A DNA stretch of 64,000 nucleotides from Nitzschia sp. DOCU1 (GCA_951394045.1 OX595989.1:2232001-2296000), one strand, 5' to 3'. Positions 34,342-45,222 are shown, numbered from the stretch's first letter. Program-made: numbers and translations. The notes: a model not told the origin generated them from the sequence alone.

Positions 34342-35369
34342 ATGGAGGTTGCCTCACCATTGACATTCGCTCCCAGCTCGGGTGGGACCAAGCGTCACCT
34401 TCCATGCTCCACAGGCTTCGTTGATCCGAATCGAAGCCCGTTCGCAATGGGTTTGGAGTCGTCGGAGGATTTCCATCAACATAGATCATTCAAACGCCGC
34501 CGATTCAACATGGACGTCTCCATGGACGGTGATTCCGAGAACAGTGTAAACCATGTCAGCTTTCCAATTCATCACACGCAGCAATCCCAAAAGAGTCCTT
34601 TCTTGACGTCCCCAAATGGTGAGTTCTTCCGTCATGGTCATATGTTCGGCTATTATTTTTGTCAGTTAAGCAGGAACGTGATTTTGTGACGTCATTTTGT
34701 CACTTTAGTGTCCGATTCATTATGTAAGAGGACAGTCGTGATGTCCTATCGGCACCTCCGGCTGCTTCGATTGGCGGGATGATGGATTGGTGATCTTGCG
34801 TGATGCATGCCTTTGGGTGTTCGTCTTCTTGCATGTTTCCTTCTCCTCTTCTTCGTGCAACTTCTTGACGAAAGAAGATCCATCGCAATCGGCCTTGTTG
34901 CGTGCAACATCAAGTGTGACTTTCTGTTTGACCTTCGTGCCATGGATCATGCTAACAGTGTTGTCTTGTCTTCGCAGCGGGGCAATCAACGTTCAAGCGA
35001 TGTCGGTCCGAGATCTCCAGTCCGCAAAACGATCTCAACAGAGTGATTGAATCTCAGGCCGCGGAGATCGCAAGTCTAAAACACGACAAGTCGAATCTGG
35101 AGTCCTCGTTGAACGACTTGAAATCAGAACACGAGAAAGTGGTGAACGAAAATCGCATCTTGAAGAGGGCAGTCACGATCCAGCAGGAGAGACAGAACCA
35201 TGCTGCTTCGGAGATTGAGGCCGCTCGGCAGTTCAAGTTCGATGCGGAAGATCGCATGAAGAAGATGGAGCAAATCATCTTATCGCTTCGATACCACCTG
35301 CAGACGCAGCAGTCGGGACCATCAAATGACTTCATGGGGTTTCCCCCTCGTCCTCCGGATGTGTACTAG
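34342..35369 (+). CDS. Coiled-coil protein resembling the C-terminus of plant CUE-type proteins
   Basis: Exons are 34342-34618 and 34978-35369 (222 residues). The phase-1 intron is unusually long at 359 nt, with donor GTGAGT and acceptor TTCGCAG. The N-terminal part is Ser/His-rich with a clear basic patch FKRRRF, a likely nuclear signal. The C-terminal half is a coiled coil (SQAAEIASLKHDKSNLESSL...) ending NENRILKRAVTIQQERQ and ILSLRYHLQTQQ. The 'ENxxLKRAVxIQxERQ ... L...L.Q.Q' pattern resembles the tail of plant CUE-domain proteins of unknown role. A CUE domain itself is not visible, so an upstream exon may be missing. Function is unknown. Confidence 0.65.
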
Positions 35370-35579
35370 GGCTCTGCACTTTCCTTCCCCTAATCAGCGG
35401 GGCCCGCTTTATATAGAATGCTTAGATCGGTTCTAATGCAGCTTGATATGATTGATATTTCGAGTTCCAGATAGGCTACGAAAGTCAAAAGAAATCGCCA
35501 ATATGTTTAAACAAACTCTTTAGAGAGATCAGTTACTGTAAAGAATGACATGTATCTTGTGTTTTCCGTATGAGGCGCT

Positions 35580-36949
35580 TTAGTCATCGCTATCTTCATC
35601 CTCCTCTTCACTATCAGCTTCCTGCAACCAGACGACAACCGGTTCGGCTTCACCACGGAGAGCGGCACGGGTTTCTTCGTCGACAGCAGCCAAAGTGAAC
35701 TCGGAACGCCCTTCATCAGCCCACTCGAGAATAGTCTCCTCTTCCAAGGCATCCTCATCATAGAATTGCTTGATCATGACTGGAAAGTTCTTGGGTTTGT
35801 CCTTGCAGAGGTACTCCAACGAAGCAATGAGGTGCCTTTCAATGATTTTGTTGCCATTGGCAATCTTGGTGGCAACTGGAGCGTACTTCTCGATTTCCTT
35901 GTTCTTGAAGAATTGAGGAGTAATGGCCGCACGGATAAAGATGTGAATCTTGTCGTGAGCCTTGAGCGCGGAAGCCATTTGCTGGTTGGTGACAAGCTCG
36001 ACAATATCCTTGACCGAGGCATCGGGATTCTCCTCGAGGTACTTGCGGGTGGCCTCAATAGCGAGATCTACACAGGACCGGGAATGAAACGTTAGCTCGT
36101 ATCACATAATGGAAGATTTCGGGAATGACCTGCATTTACTTACTCATGGCGCCTTCATCGTCCACTCCAGCCTCGGACACCGAATCTTCATCGTCATCAG
36201 AGACAACACCGATATCGTCCTCCTTCTTGCCAAACGCGGCCTCCTCGAGGTAGTTCTTGCCCTCTTCGCCATCACTGTTCTTATCTTTCTTCTTGTCCTT
36301 TTTGGCCTTCTTATCCTGAGAAGTAATGGCGTTAGAAATGCGGCTGGCAACATTACAATGCAAAAAAGCAAACAATGCATTCGAGACGTACCTTCTTGTT
36401 TTTCTTCTTCTCTTCGTCACTGTCATCCTTGCTCTTCTTCTTACTCTTCTTTTCCTCCTTCTTTCCCTTGCCCTTTCCAGCCTTTTTGTCCTTCTTATCT
36501 TGCGCTAGGATGTAGTTGCAGAGCTTGTGTCCCATGTCCACCATCTCTTTTGCACCACAAGCCTTGCAGCGATGCCAGATAATCTCGTTCTTGATCTTGT
36601 AGTCCGTCTCGGGCAAGTTACAGTTCGGGCAGAGCACAAACAAATCAATGTAGCGACGAATCAGCTTCTGGAGCGTATCATCCGTGTGCGCCCCGTTCAC
36701 AATGGCGCGATCCGTCTCTTCATTGTAGGTGGTTTGAGCACCCAGCTCACAGCCAAAGAACTTGTTCACTTCGCCCGCATTGCGGTGCAAGGCCAGTCCA
36801 ACATCAGAAATGTTCGGGATGTTCGTCTTGATACCGTTTCCAGAGCCTTCAATCTTTCCAAAGACTGCCGGCATTTTGTAACGATATTCAGGATCGTCAA
36901 TGGGGGTCGTACCCGCCAGGTTGATAATGGTTCCTCCTCGAATCGGCAT
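35580..36949 (-). CDS. EIF5: Translation initiation factor eIF5
   Basis: eIF5 is the GTPase-activating protein for eIF2 in the 43S/48S complex. Exons are 36949-36392, 36315-36144 and 36067-35580 (405 residues), with phases 0 and 1. The N-terminal domain has DPEYRYKMP, with the Arg that acts as the GAP finger in yeast eIF5, then GNGIKTNI, FFGCELGAQ and a four-Cys zinc ribbon (CPNCNLPET...HRCKAC). A long Lys/Glu/Asp-rich linker follows, with intron 1 inside it. The C-terminal W2/HEAT domain ends with 'EEETILEWADE' and 'VVVWLQEADSEEEDED', the aromatic-acidic boxes that bind eIF2beta and eIF3c. It is about the usual size. The start is the only ATG before the RYKMP motif. Confidence 0.96.
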
Positions 36950-37864
36950 GATGATATTTTTAGCTTGTTATACGTATATTGCAACTCCAGCGATAGGGCT
37001 GAGGTTGTTGGAGATGATTGCTTTTGGACGACGAAATGATCTTTGTACTTTCCGGCGCGGTAGCGTCGGAGAAGGATGCGAAAGAGTAAATGCTAGTAGG
37101 AGCAATGATGTACGGAAAGCAGTCACGCGAATTGGTGGCTGCGATCGTAGTAAACAGAGATTGAATAGGAGCCGTAATGGTGCTGATTTGGATGTCCTGA
37201 AATGAAGAATCCAAAGAGGGTATTGCCATGGACGGTGCTGATGGAAGACGTAAAGGTTGTTACAATGAGATAGAACGAAACGGAGAGGGGAATCTGGAGG
37301 TCGCCATCATTTGGTGGAGTGGCCGCGCCCACGAACAACCACACAAACCCGCGCATGGGCTGGCGGGCGGTCGTTTCCACGACCTCTACTGCCTTCCACT
37401 TGGAACTTGCACGTTCTGAACTCTACGTGGGATTTCTACTGAGTCCAACGTAAAAGTGACTTTGAATCTGTAAACATATATAAGTTTATGTGTACGCTTT
37501 TGCACTATGCATATTGTTATCTTTGACTTTTTCTTTTCTCTTCTCTGCAATCGCAACTGGAACGAGCGCGGCAGCCTATTAATATTTCACGTTGGATCAC
37601 GTACACATGGGTGCGGAATGGAAACGCCGGCGGCCGTCGGTGGCACTCTTTGCGCTCATACAGACATTGATGACGACGACAAGTGATGACCTCCGTCTCT
37701 CACTCTCTCCTCCATCAGACCTTACTTATCACTGAAAGGACCAAAGGGACAACTCCATTGTACCCTACGATTGTCTTTGAGTTCCAGCCAACCCAAGAGG
37801 CACGTAATTAGTAATTCTGCTTCCATAGTTTCCAGCTACTAGAAGGTGAAGGGGCGGATTGAAA
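36950..37864. promoter_or_regulatory. Upstream region between divergent eIF5 and E2 genes
   Basis: This 915-bp stretch has no supported gene. It holds the promoters of both flanking genes. Short frames at 36960-37419 overlap on both strands without similarity. Confidence 0.4.
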
Positions 37865-38576
37865 ATGACAGAGTACGGAACGGAGCTGCTTCGTCGGCAA
37901 CTGAATGGTACGTATCACGAACGGATGGGTGTCTTGATGGCCACCACCGCTGCAATTACCCGGTCGGCAAATCACAGCGAACGAAAGGCGATTTCTATCA
38001 GCTTCGCTTCGCGGGGGCATGGGGGCTTTGCGCAATGGCCGATGAAGTGGTTTATCGTGAGCGCCGTGGTGAAACATGAGAAGTTTGTGACTGACATATC
38101 CATTTTGTCTCGTAGATCTGGCCAAGAACCCGATTGACTTAGTTTCGGTAGGATTGGTAGACGATAGCAATGTTTATGACTGGGAAATTTTGATCATGGG
38201 GCCGGACGGAACCTTGTATGAGGGGGGCTTCTTTAAGGCCCGTCTAGTCTTTCCTTCGGACTTTCCAAACATGCCACCCACCATGACGTTCATTTCCGAA
38301 ATGTGGCACCCGAATGTGTATGAGGATGGCCGGGTTTGTATTTCCATCCTCCATCCACCTGGAGAGGATGCCTTCAATTCGCAAGAAAGTGCCGATGAGC
38401 GATGGAGACCGATTCTGGGAGTGGAGCAGATCCTTGTGAGTGTCATTTCCATGCTGAGTGATCCCAACGATGAGAGTCCAGCAAACTTGGATGCGGCTGT
38501 AATGTGGAGAAATGACCGAAATGCCTTTAAGAAAAAAGTCCGACAGGTGGTCCGAAAGAGCCAGGAAGAGTGCTAA
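37865..38576 (+). CDS. UBE2G1: Ubiquitin-conjugating enzyme E2, UBE2G1/Ubc7 type
   Basis: E2 of the Ubc7 class, which serves ER-associated degradation and K48 chains. Exons are 37865-37907 and 38116-38576 (167 residues), with a phase-1 intron of 208 nt. The short first exon encodes MTEYGTELLRRQLN, matching the first helix of UBE2G1. Then come DLAKNPIDLVSVGLVDD, WEILIMGPDGTLYEGG, PNMPPTMTFISE, the HPN box (MWHPNVYEDG), catalytic Cys in GRVCISILH, the class-defining acidic insertion (PPGEDAFNSQESADERW) and the tail DRNAFKKKVRQVVRKSQE. The insertion after the Cys separates UBE2G/R from other E2s, and the sequence fits G1 better than G2. Confidence 0.95.
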
Positions 38577-39395
38577 AAAGAGTGAAACACATACACACAC
38601 ACAAGTCACCGGATGAGGAACGAGAGGGCGCAGGTCTAGACAGACAGATGACCACGAGATCCCTGACTGTTTGCTGCACAAAGTGGGTGATTGTCAAGAG
38701 GCGATTCATCAGGAAAGGAGCAGTATGGTGTATTTTCATGCATTAAAGGTCGATTGAAGCAAGCACCTTTGTAATTATTAGTTCTAGAACCCAGAAAAAA
38801 TCAGACTTGCAGCTTCTTGTCTACCCAGCGTGATTCCATCTTAGTTTTATTGTTCAAGATACTTCGTACAGATATTCAAAGGGATGTACAGACAGTACGC
38901 GCACTACCGCTAGGCAAAGACGATGCCGCGTGGGATTAGTAACCGGGGCACCTGGAGTGTAGAAACCACCAATCTTTGATCATCACAATAATAGTTTCTT
39001 CTTTGTAGTCGGGATCGAGAGACTTTTCTACACGTTGACTATAATGCTTATCAATAGCACCTGAAGAGCCGAAATCTTCGTTTGAAAGCACTCATGTATC
39101 GTAGCACCAAGGTAGTCATGAGGTAGGCTACAGTAGACTATCCCACCACGTGAATGAAGATAGTTCTTATCGGTCGTTTTAGTCGTCATGATGATCCTTT
39201 TAGTCGGAACCTTTTTTCGTCGTCCCGTCGAACTTTTCTCGCGGCGACCATGGAGGGAGCTTTTGCGACAGTGTCGTCCACATTCACTCAACTTGATTGA
39301 GGTCAGTACCGAACGTGACGACCGTCATCGACATCATCACACCTTCGTAGCACCAAGATTCTGTGCTTGCGTCGACAAAGTTATTTCATCGGCGT
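38577..39395. other. Intergenic region, no gene recognised
   Basis: This 819-bp stretch holds a CACACACACA run near 38590-38600 in the E2 3' UTR. A frame from ATG 39188 is Arg-rich, lacks similarity and is probably 5' leader of the histone-fold gene. Confidence 0.4.
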
Positions 39396-40190
39396 ATGGG
39401 TAACAACCAGGCTGTTGACCAAGAAAAGATGACTGTAGACGACGATACATCGGAAGCACCTGATGCCGGTTCGGCGGCAGACGAGGACGCCTCCCACGCA
39501 GAGGCGAGCAAATCAGTAGCCACGGAAGAAGATTCCCATGTGGATGACGAACGGAGTATGGCCACTGCTCCCGATCAGGAAGACGATGAGGACGACGACG
39601 ACGATGAAGATCAAACTCAGGACAAGATCGCTTCCACGCCGGGAGGTGGTGACGAGGATACGGCTTCCAAGGCGGAAACTCCTAGCAGTGCCGCTGATGG
39701 TACTTCTCCCTCAAAGAAGAAGAAGAAGCGGAGAGGGGTAATACCGCCGTCGGCAAGGAAAGGCCGAGCGCCGGCGGTCAAAGGGTTGACAATTCCCTTT
39801 CGAACCGTGAAGAAGGTAGGAACATGCAGTTAAAAGTCAGGGGGGATTCTGTTCTCGATTGGTGGATACTCATATTGCAAAATATCGACAGGCAATGAAA
39901 TTGGATCCTGATATTCCGATTGTTCAAAACGAAGCAGCAATCATGACGACAATGGCGGCCGAACTTTTTCTAAAAAGTCTGGCAAAAGAAAGCCAACAGA
40001 TTGCCAAGAATCGGGGTAGGAATACCATTCGGTACGTACCAGCCCAGCCGCCTAGAATCTAAAATACTACTTTTCTGTTTCCACTAAAGAACTTGCTCAC
40101 ACTTCTTTATATTTTGCCAGCTACGAAGATGTCGCCGAAGCAAGAAGCAATGATCCAGCGCTTGCATTCTTGCAGACTTTACTTCCATAA
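39396..40190 (+). CDS. NF-YC-like histone-fold protein (CHRAC15/POLE4/Dpb3 type)
   Basis: Exons are 39396-39815, 39892-40031 and 40121-40190 (209 residues), with phases 0 and 2. The 76-nt first intron ends at TATCGACAG; a nearer CAG would leave an impossible 25-nt intron. The N-terminal 120 residues are very acidic (runs of Asp/Glu), then KKKKKRRG, a nuclear signal. The histone fold follows: LTIPFRTVKKAMKLDPD, IVQNEAAIMTTMAAELFLKSLAKES and NTIRYEDVAEAR. Ending 'DPALAFLQTLLP', it fits the DPB3/CHRAC1/POLE4 branch rather than NF-YC itself. Partners of that branch serve in DNA polymerase epsilon or in the ISWI complex CHRAC. It converges on PC4. Confidence 0.87.
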
Positions 40191-40325
40191 AAGTATAGAC
40201 TACCCTGATCGAATAGGCTACTAGACAATTTCTCTGTTTCTTATGATAGACAACGAGGAATATAGACCAATCACTCCTCCCAAAGAATGATAGATTCTTC
40301 CTCGAATGCGTTGTAAAGAAGAACT

Positions 40326-40751
40326 TCACAATGCCGCGATCTCCTTGTCAATTTGGCCGGCCAAAATTAGCTCTTTAAGCGTCTCATACTGGTCTTTGGT
40401 AAGGCTTATTCCCTTGTTGCCAGGAAGGTATTTGCCGTTCTTTTCGTAGAACTGAAGGGAAAGAAGGCTGCGGTGAGTGACATTCATTGTGCAGGTGGTC
40501 ATTCAATGTCATTGGTGCCACCTGAAACAATACAGTAAGATTTGCGTACATACCTCACGAATGTCGACAAGAACGTTACCTTTGAACGTTCGAACAGTGC
40601 ATCGTCTCTTGCTTGAAAGTTCAAAGAAGGACTCCCCGTTGTCGTTCTTCAGCACAGGGCTGGAACTTTCTAGTTCTGTTTCACCGGCATCCTCATCGTC
40701 GTCAGCCTTTTCTGCCTTGAGCTTCTTCGGTTTCGGTTCCTCACAAGACAT
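40326..40751 (-). CDS. SUB1: Transcriptional coactivator PC4/SUB1
   Basis: Small nuclear single-stranded-DNA-binding coactivator. Exons are 40751-40554 and 40451-40326 (107 residues), with a phase-0 intron. The N-terminus is short, basic then acidic ([15 protein letters not shown]). The PC4 domain begins [19 protein letters not shown], runs [10 protein letters not shown] across the intron into [17 protein letters not shown] and ends [13 protein letters not shown]. These match the human PC4 core strand for strand. The start is ATG 40751; the frame is open above it, but its Met codons there are not ATG in a good context. The stop is 136 bp from the stop of the convergent histone-fold gene. Confidence 0.93.
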
Positions 40752-41238
40752 GATGATACCTGTAATCAATAAAGGATGAAGAAAAATAAAGTATCTGTAA
40801 ATCGGAATGGCTTTCTGGAGGTGCAGGACGCCATCATTGTCGACAACCGAAACAAAAAGATTTTCTCGATGCATCTCGTCTCTCGCGGCCGGCGGAAAAT
40901 CTGTCCGGGACTCGACCGTGAATGAGCACTTTTCAAAATCTCGCGATGATGTGGGAGGCATTCGTAGTACCTCCTGTTATCTCTCTGGGGTTGTTGTCCG
41001 CGTTTTTGCCACCATCTACGGAATCTATACAACGAGTTCACCTCTCCCGTTACTATCGTTTCTTCTCTTTTGCACCATGTGTCCATGTGAATGCTTGCAA
41101 TAAGAGTGTTGCTACACTAATTTGCGGGGAGACGCTGGGTATGGGACAGAAAATAGAGTAGTATACAGACTGGTTTTATAGTATCTATAGTTGAGAAGGT
41201 CCCGCCACTTAGCTCATTCAGCAGTCGTTCGCCCGCTA
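40752..41238. other. Intergenic region, no gene recognised
   Basis: This 487-bp stretch lies between the 5' end of PC4 and the 3' end of the second hydrolase, both minus strand. It should contain the PC4 promoter. Chance frames only. Confidence 0.4.
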
Positions 41239-42158
41239 TCATGCCGTTTCCAGTACTCTGCCGTTGATCTCCCGCAGTGCCATTGGCACGCATTCTGGAA
41301 CTCGGGTGGGCGGTGCAATCTTCCCTCGCCGTGCACTGATATGCAGATCCAAAAACTCCACAACCTTGTCTACAAAGGCCCCCGTCGGCCGTAACAAAGC
41401 TTCAATGTTATTATGGCCCGCTCCGTCCACCCAGAACGGCTTTGCCCGCCATTCTTGTGGCAACGCCATGAATAACTCCTCTCCGTGCCAAAAAGGTACT
41501 ACTTCATCCTGCGTACCGTGTACAATAAAAACGGGGCACCGAATGTTTGGAGCGTAATCAATGTTGGGAAACTATAGCAAAAACCAGCGTGTTAGAACAA
41601 ACAAAAGTAAATAGGTACAAAGTATTTTCAAGCAGCGTTACTCACCTTATCTCCAACCATTGTGAATCGAAAGTCAAAAGCCACACGATAAGCACTCAAT
41701 AGCGGACTCTGCAAAATAACTCCTCCGACACTCTGTCCTTCTCTTGCCGTTTTCGAAGCAAGGTAGCATGACGGACCGGAACCAAGGGATCTTCCGTATA
41801 GAACAATTTGTTCCGGTTGGACCCTTCGGACTTCTAGTAAATATTGAAAGGCAGCTTCAATATCGGCATAGCAATTCTCCTCATTGGGAACACCATTAGA
41901 CTTTCCGTAGCCAGTGTAATCGTACGCCATAATGTTCACTCGCAAGACCCTTGCTAAATCGTTGAACCAATCGTAAATCATCCCCAGGTCTTCGGCGTTT
42001 CCGTGAGAGAACAGAATTGTCACTTGGGCATTTGGACGTTCAATGAAGAAAGCAGGGATTCTGGAGCCTCTTGCCGTATTTAGCCAGAAATGTCGCGAGG
42101 GGTGTAGATACGTTGGTGGCGGCGGTTGGAACAAAAGGGAACTTATGGCATCCCCCAT
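41239..42158 (-). CDS. ABHD17/Bem46-type alpha/beta hydrolase (copy B)
   Basis: Paralog of the gene at 10.6-11.6 kb. Exons are 42158-41646 and 41571-41239 (281 residues), with a phase-0 intron after VGDK. The oxyanion strand keeps the family form FSHGNAEDLG (copy A has HAN). The nucleophile is GRSLGS, the acid is in HGTQDEVVPF and the base is in GAGHNNIE. The start MGDAISSLLFQPPPP again suits N-myristoylation at Gly2. Intron positions differ from copy A, so the two have had time to diverge. The family includes depalmitoylases; the substrate here is unknown. It diverges from the gene at 42691. Confidence 0.92.
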
Positions 42159-42690
42159 GATGTCAGTATTTTATGGAGAGCCCAAATTTGACGCCCAGAA
42201 AGAAATAACAGCTGAAATCGAATTTTCGAGTCTTTCACAAGAAAAAGGGAGTCGTTGCTTGATGGCAACTTGCCTGTCTATAGCAGTAGCAGATTGTAGG
42301 TGTTTTGATGAGTGGTGGCAGGACTATGTTAACGTGAAAACTCGGCCATTGTCTCCTCCCTGCATGCTCCCACTCTTTTTGCTTTTCGTCGTGCCAATTT
42401 GCACGCCCGGCGTCAAAACAATATTCATGCATGAGGATATTTCATGAATTCAACGGAGATTAAAGGCCATGTCAGCGAGCGGATGGTCGAAGGAGTCGAT
42501 GGGGGAACGTCAGCGCGCCATAGCGCGCATGCCGACCCATGGGCGCATTTTTTGCCTCCAAGAGGAAATGTTCTTTGCCATCGTCATCTTCGCCCCTGAT
42601 CATTCGTATAATCAGCCATTCCCGTTATGAAGGAGTAGTTCATCAATCGATCCTCTCTGATCATGGATACGACTTCACTGTTATCATAGC
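42159..42690. promoter_or_regulatory. Upstream region between divergent genes
   Basis: This 532-bp gap separates the 5' ends of hydrolase copy B (minus) and the unknown mitochondrial-type gene (plus). No gene is seen; GCGC-rich sequence lies near 42510-42550. Confidence 0.4.
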
Positions 42691-43362
42691 ATGGGCACGA
42701 TGAGAATGATTATGATGCAATGTAAAGTGCTCCGAGCAGGGTCGTTCACCGTCGCCCCGCGCAGGATTGTGAGGCGGGCATTCTTGTCATCGGATCACAA
42801 GGGCTTCAAACCCATCCAGGTGACGGGTCCCACCAAGAAGGAATCGGCATGGGAAAGCGGCGCCCGCCTGGTCAAGAACACAAAGATCGAGAATCAATAC
42901 ACAGAGACGATTCGGGCCGAAGTGGATCCCGCCGCTCAACTCCGACAAGTCGAGGATGAGCTCAAGGGGATGATTGGTCAGGCACTGGGACGACAAGGCG
43001 AAAAGATTTTGACGTTTATGCGAGCCATGGAACAAGAACGACAACGATACCAACAACTGCTAGAGCAGCATGGGCCGAGTGATAAAGTTGTGTTGGAGTC
43101 AGCGGTAAAGCACAATGGCTATCGAAAGGAATGTGTCCAGGCACGATGGGAGCTCATTGTGCATCGGCAAGCGGTTGGATTTATCGTTGGAAATCACAAT
43201 TACGTCATGGAAACCTTTCCCATTGAAGATGCCTTGCCGACAGAACCGAGGAATGGAAATAGTGAGGAGGAAGAAAAGGAAGCTATCCGACGGAAAGAAG
43301 AGCAGAGAAAAAAGTTCTCGGATCAACTGGATTGGTGGCAGCGCGTTGGTCGTTGGCGTTGA
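42691..43362 (+). CDS. Unknown protein, probably mitochondrial
   Basis: Single exon, 223 residues from ATG 42691. The first 35 residues are basic, Met/Arg/Val-rich and free of acids (RMIMMQCKVLRAGSF...RRIVRRAFLSS), a typical mitochondrial presequence. The rest is highly charged and helical: QLRQVEDELKGMIG, KILTFMRAMEQERQRYQQLLEQ, then a conserved-looking core YRKECVQARWELIVHRQAVGF, and a C-terminal coiled coil ending WWQRVGRW. I do not recognise the family. The regular heptads and size could suit a ribosome- or respiratory-complex-associated factor, but that is only inference. Confidence 0.7.
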   Translation: MGTMRMIMMQCKVLRAGSFTVAPRRIVRRAFLSSDHKGFKPIQVTGPTKKESAWESGARLVKNTKIENQYTETIRAEVDPAAQLRQVEDELKGMIGQALGRQGEKILTFMRAMEQERQRYQQLLEQHGPSDKVVLESAVKHNGYRKECVQARWELIVHRQAVGFIVGNHNYVMETFPIEDALPTEPRNGNSEEEEKEAIRRKEEQRKKFSDQLDWWQRVGRWR

Positions 43363-43713
43363 GTTGATGAACGATCTTTGCCTAGCATTGCTGCAGGGTT
43401 TTGAGCCTGGTTCATGAAAGCGTTTGGATAGTCACTCAGTCAGTCATCACAATATTGGGGCTATTTTCTTCCGTTTTTCTCTGGCGCGATAAAAGTGTTG
43501 GCCTCCGGGCACGGATACGTAGATAATAAATCCTCTCCCAGAGTCATCTTAAATTTTATCGAATGATTGGTATCTAAAGCGTTGTAGGATTTTATTCTAT
43601 TGTGATCGTTTACGTTCAAAATGAAGACCAGTACCGCAACTTGCAGATGTACTGGTGTGTTGAAAAATGACAAATCCTTCGAATTGCTGCTACCGCCCAA
43701 AATTTCCTGGGTT
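43363..43713. other. Intergenic region between convergent genes
   Basis: This 351-bp stretch holds the two 3' UTRs. A short frame (43461-43736, minus) overlaps the ankyrin gene and has no support. Confidence 0.4.
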
Positions 43714-44805
43714 CTACAGATACGATATTGCACCATTCACCAAGTCTGGTCGCTCACAGAGAAGTTGGTACGATGTGTTAACAGCGACTCTTCCATCCAA
43801 GGAAGATGCAAGCAAGAAGGGATAGAGTCCAGTCTCCGGATCTGTCGTACCCAGGATATCTGTGTTTGCGCTCACAATATCCCGAAGCCCTTCCTCCCAG
43901 GCCATTCTATCTCGGATCGCAATGAAAATGGGCGCATCATTATTGTTGTCTCGTCGACCTGCTGCTTCTGGATAGGCCTTAAGCAACTCGCCAATCACCT
44001 CCACATCTTTTAGTCGGAAAGGCCGCCTTTGTACAATCAAGTGCAAAGGATAGTTTCCGTCACCATCTGGTACAGCTGCCCACTCTGGATGCCGCTTAAT
44101 CGCAACTTTCAGTGTGTTTAAGGCCGCTCGGAGGTGTATCAGGCCATGCAAGCCATATTGTGTCGAATCGGGATCAAGATCACTGGGGCATGACGGGGCC
44201 TGCTTGAATGCTTCACGGGCGAGAAATACCACCTTTTCCCAAAATCGGTCGAAATGCCCTTCATTCACCTCATCTCCTTCCAGAATGCGTGCGATCTGCA
44301 TGTGCCCTTGGATACTTTGGAGATGGGATTGCCACAAAGCCGTCAGAGCCGTGTGATTATAATCGTAAGTTCTTGAAGTAATAATGGAAGGGTTCTTTTG
44401 CACGATCAATTTGATTACGTCGAGCGATGCTTGACTTCCACAAGCGCTGTGAAGAGCTGTTCCACCAAATAAATTCCGAAGATGCAAATCGTTTGGCTCC
44501 ATATAATCTAGCAATAGCTGAACTTTGTTCGTTGTTCTTTGGCTTGTCCAGACAAGACTATGAAGTGGAGTTGCCATGTAAACATTTTCTCGGACTCTGA
44601 CCGCCTCTGGATAGAGTTTCAGCACTTTCTCATGCAATTCAATGGGAGCAGGAGGCTTTGAGCAAAGGCGATGAAGCACTGTTCCTCCCGTCAAAGGATC
44701 TACGTCCCTTATACGCTCGGGGTGTTTCTCGCAAAACGCATTGACTGCGTCCCAATCAGCATTCTCGATCAACTGGGCGATTGACAAGGAATTCTGAACC
44801 TCCAT
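43714..44805 (-). CDS. Ankyrin-repeat protein
   Basis: Single exon, 363 residues when started at ATG 44805 (MEVQNSLSIAQLIENADW). The frame is open to another ATG at 45087, but that 94-residue lead runs through a dispersed repeat (31-bp sequence at 45012-45042) and looks non-coding. Ankyrin-like units include TGGTVLHRLCSKPP, MATPLHSLVWTSQ, FGGTALHSACGSQ, NHTALTALWQSHL and DGNYPLHLIVQRR, with 'LYPEAVRVRE' and 'AYPEAAGRRD' linkers. This spaced 'YPEA' ankyrin form is common in diatoms. A helix-rich insert (EDEVNEGHFDRFWEKVVFLA) sits in the middle. Binding partner unknown. Confidence 0.8.
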   Translation of the reverse strand: MEVQNSLSIAQLIENADWDAVNAFCEKHPERIRDVDPLTGGTVLHRLCSKPPAPIELHEKVLKLYPEAVRVRENVYMATPLHSLVWTSQRTTNKVQLLLDYMEPNDLHLRNLFGGTALHSACGSQASLDVIKLIVQKNPSIITSRTYDYNHTALTALWQSHLQSIQGHMQIARILEGDEVNEGHFDRFWEKVVFLAREAFKQAPSCPSDLDPDSTQYGLHGLIHLRAALNTLKVAIKRHPEWAAVPDGDGNYPLHLIVQRRPFRLKDVEVIGELLKAYPEAAGRRDNNNDAPIFIAIRDRMAWEEGLRDIVSANTDILGTTDPETGLYPFLLASSLDGRVAVNTSYQLLCERPDLVNGAISYL

Positions 44806-45011
44806 GGTCTCGTCACTATCTTGACTGTGGTGCGGGAAATGATTTTGTACGGCAGGGTTTGCGTATTGTCTTGGGTTTGGGAAAAGTGAGAGAGATGTGG
44901 GGAAACAAAAAGAAGAAAGTCTCTTGGCGGACCGAAAAGTGACTGCGACATGATGAGGCGCGGGAATACCGACGACTGACACGATCGTAACTGTTTTACT
45001 TCGCACCATCA

Positions 45012-45222
45012 GGAATACTCGGCAAAATGTCGCGCATTCTCGCCTATCGTTCGATAAGGCCTGAGTTCTAATAGCCGTATACGTCATCAGGCCTTTTATG
45101 TAGCATTATGGGCATATATATTTCAAAACGTCCGGAAATCGTCCAAGCGTCGGCAAATCGTCCAAGCGTCCAGAAATCGTCCAAGCGTCGGCAAATCGTC
45201 CAAGCGTCCAGAAATCGTCCGA
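45012..45222 (-). repeat. Dispersed repeat module, left copy (satellite + spacer + 31-mer)
   Basis: Read on the minus strand, this has a 19-bp satellite at 45222-45129 (alternating forms that differ at cgtcc-aag versus cgtcc-ag, about five units). A spacer of 86 bp follows, then an exact 31-bp sequence at 45042-45012. The same order and spacing occur on the plus strand at 52793-53003, so the two modules point away from each other. The role is unknown; the ankyrin gene's 5' region overlaps the 31-mer. Confidence 0.8.

Noticed and set aside
39816..39840. A 25-nt intron in the histone-fold gene
   Set aside because: Too short to splice; using the next CAG (39891) gives 76 nt and restores the VKKAMKLDPD histone-fold sequence.
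44806..45087. 94-residue N-terminal extension of the ankyrin protein
   Set aside because: It overlaps a dispersed repeat including the 31-mer, has no ankyrin units and a composition unlike the rest. ATG 44805 is preferred.
45129..45222. Tandem 19-bp array as a possible CRISPR
   Set aside because: Units are contiguous without unique spacers, and the genome is eukaryotic; it is a satellite.
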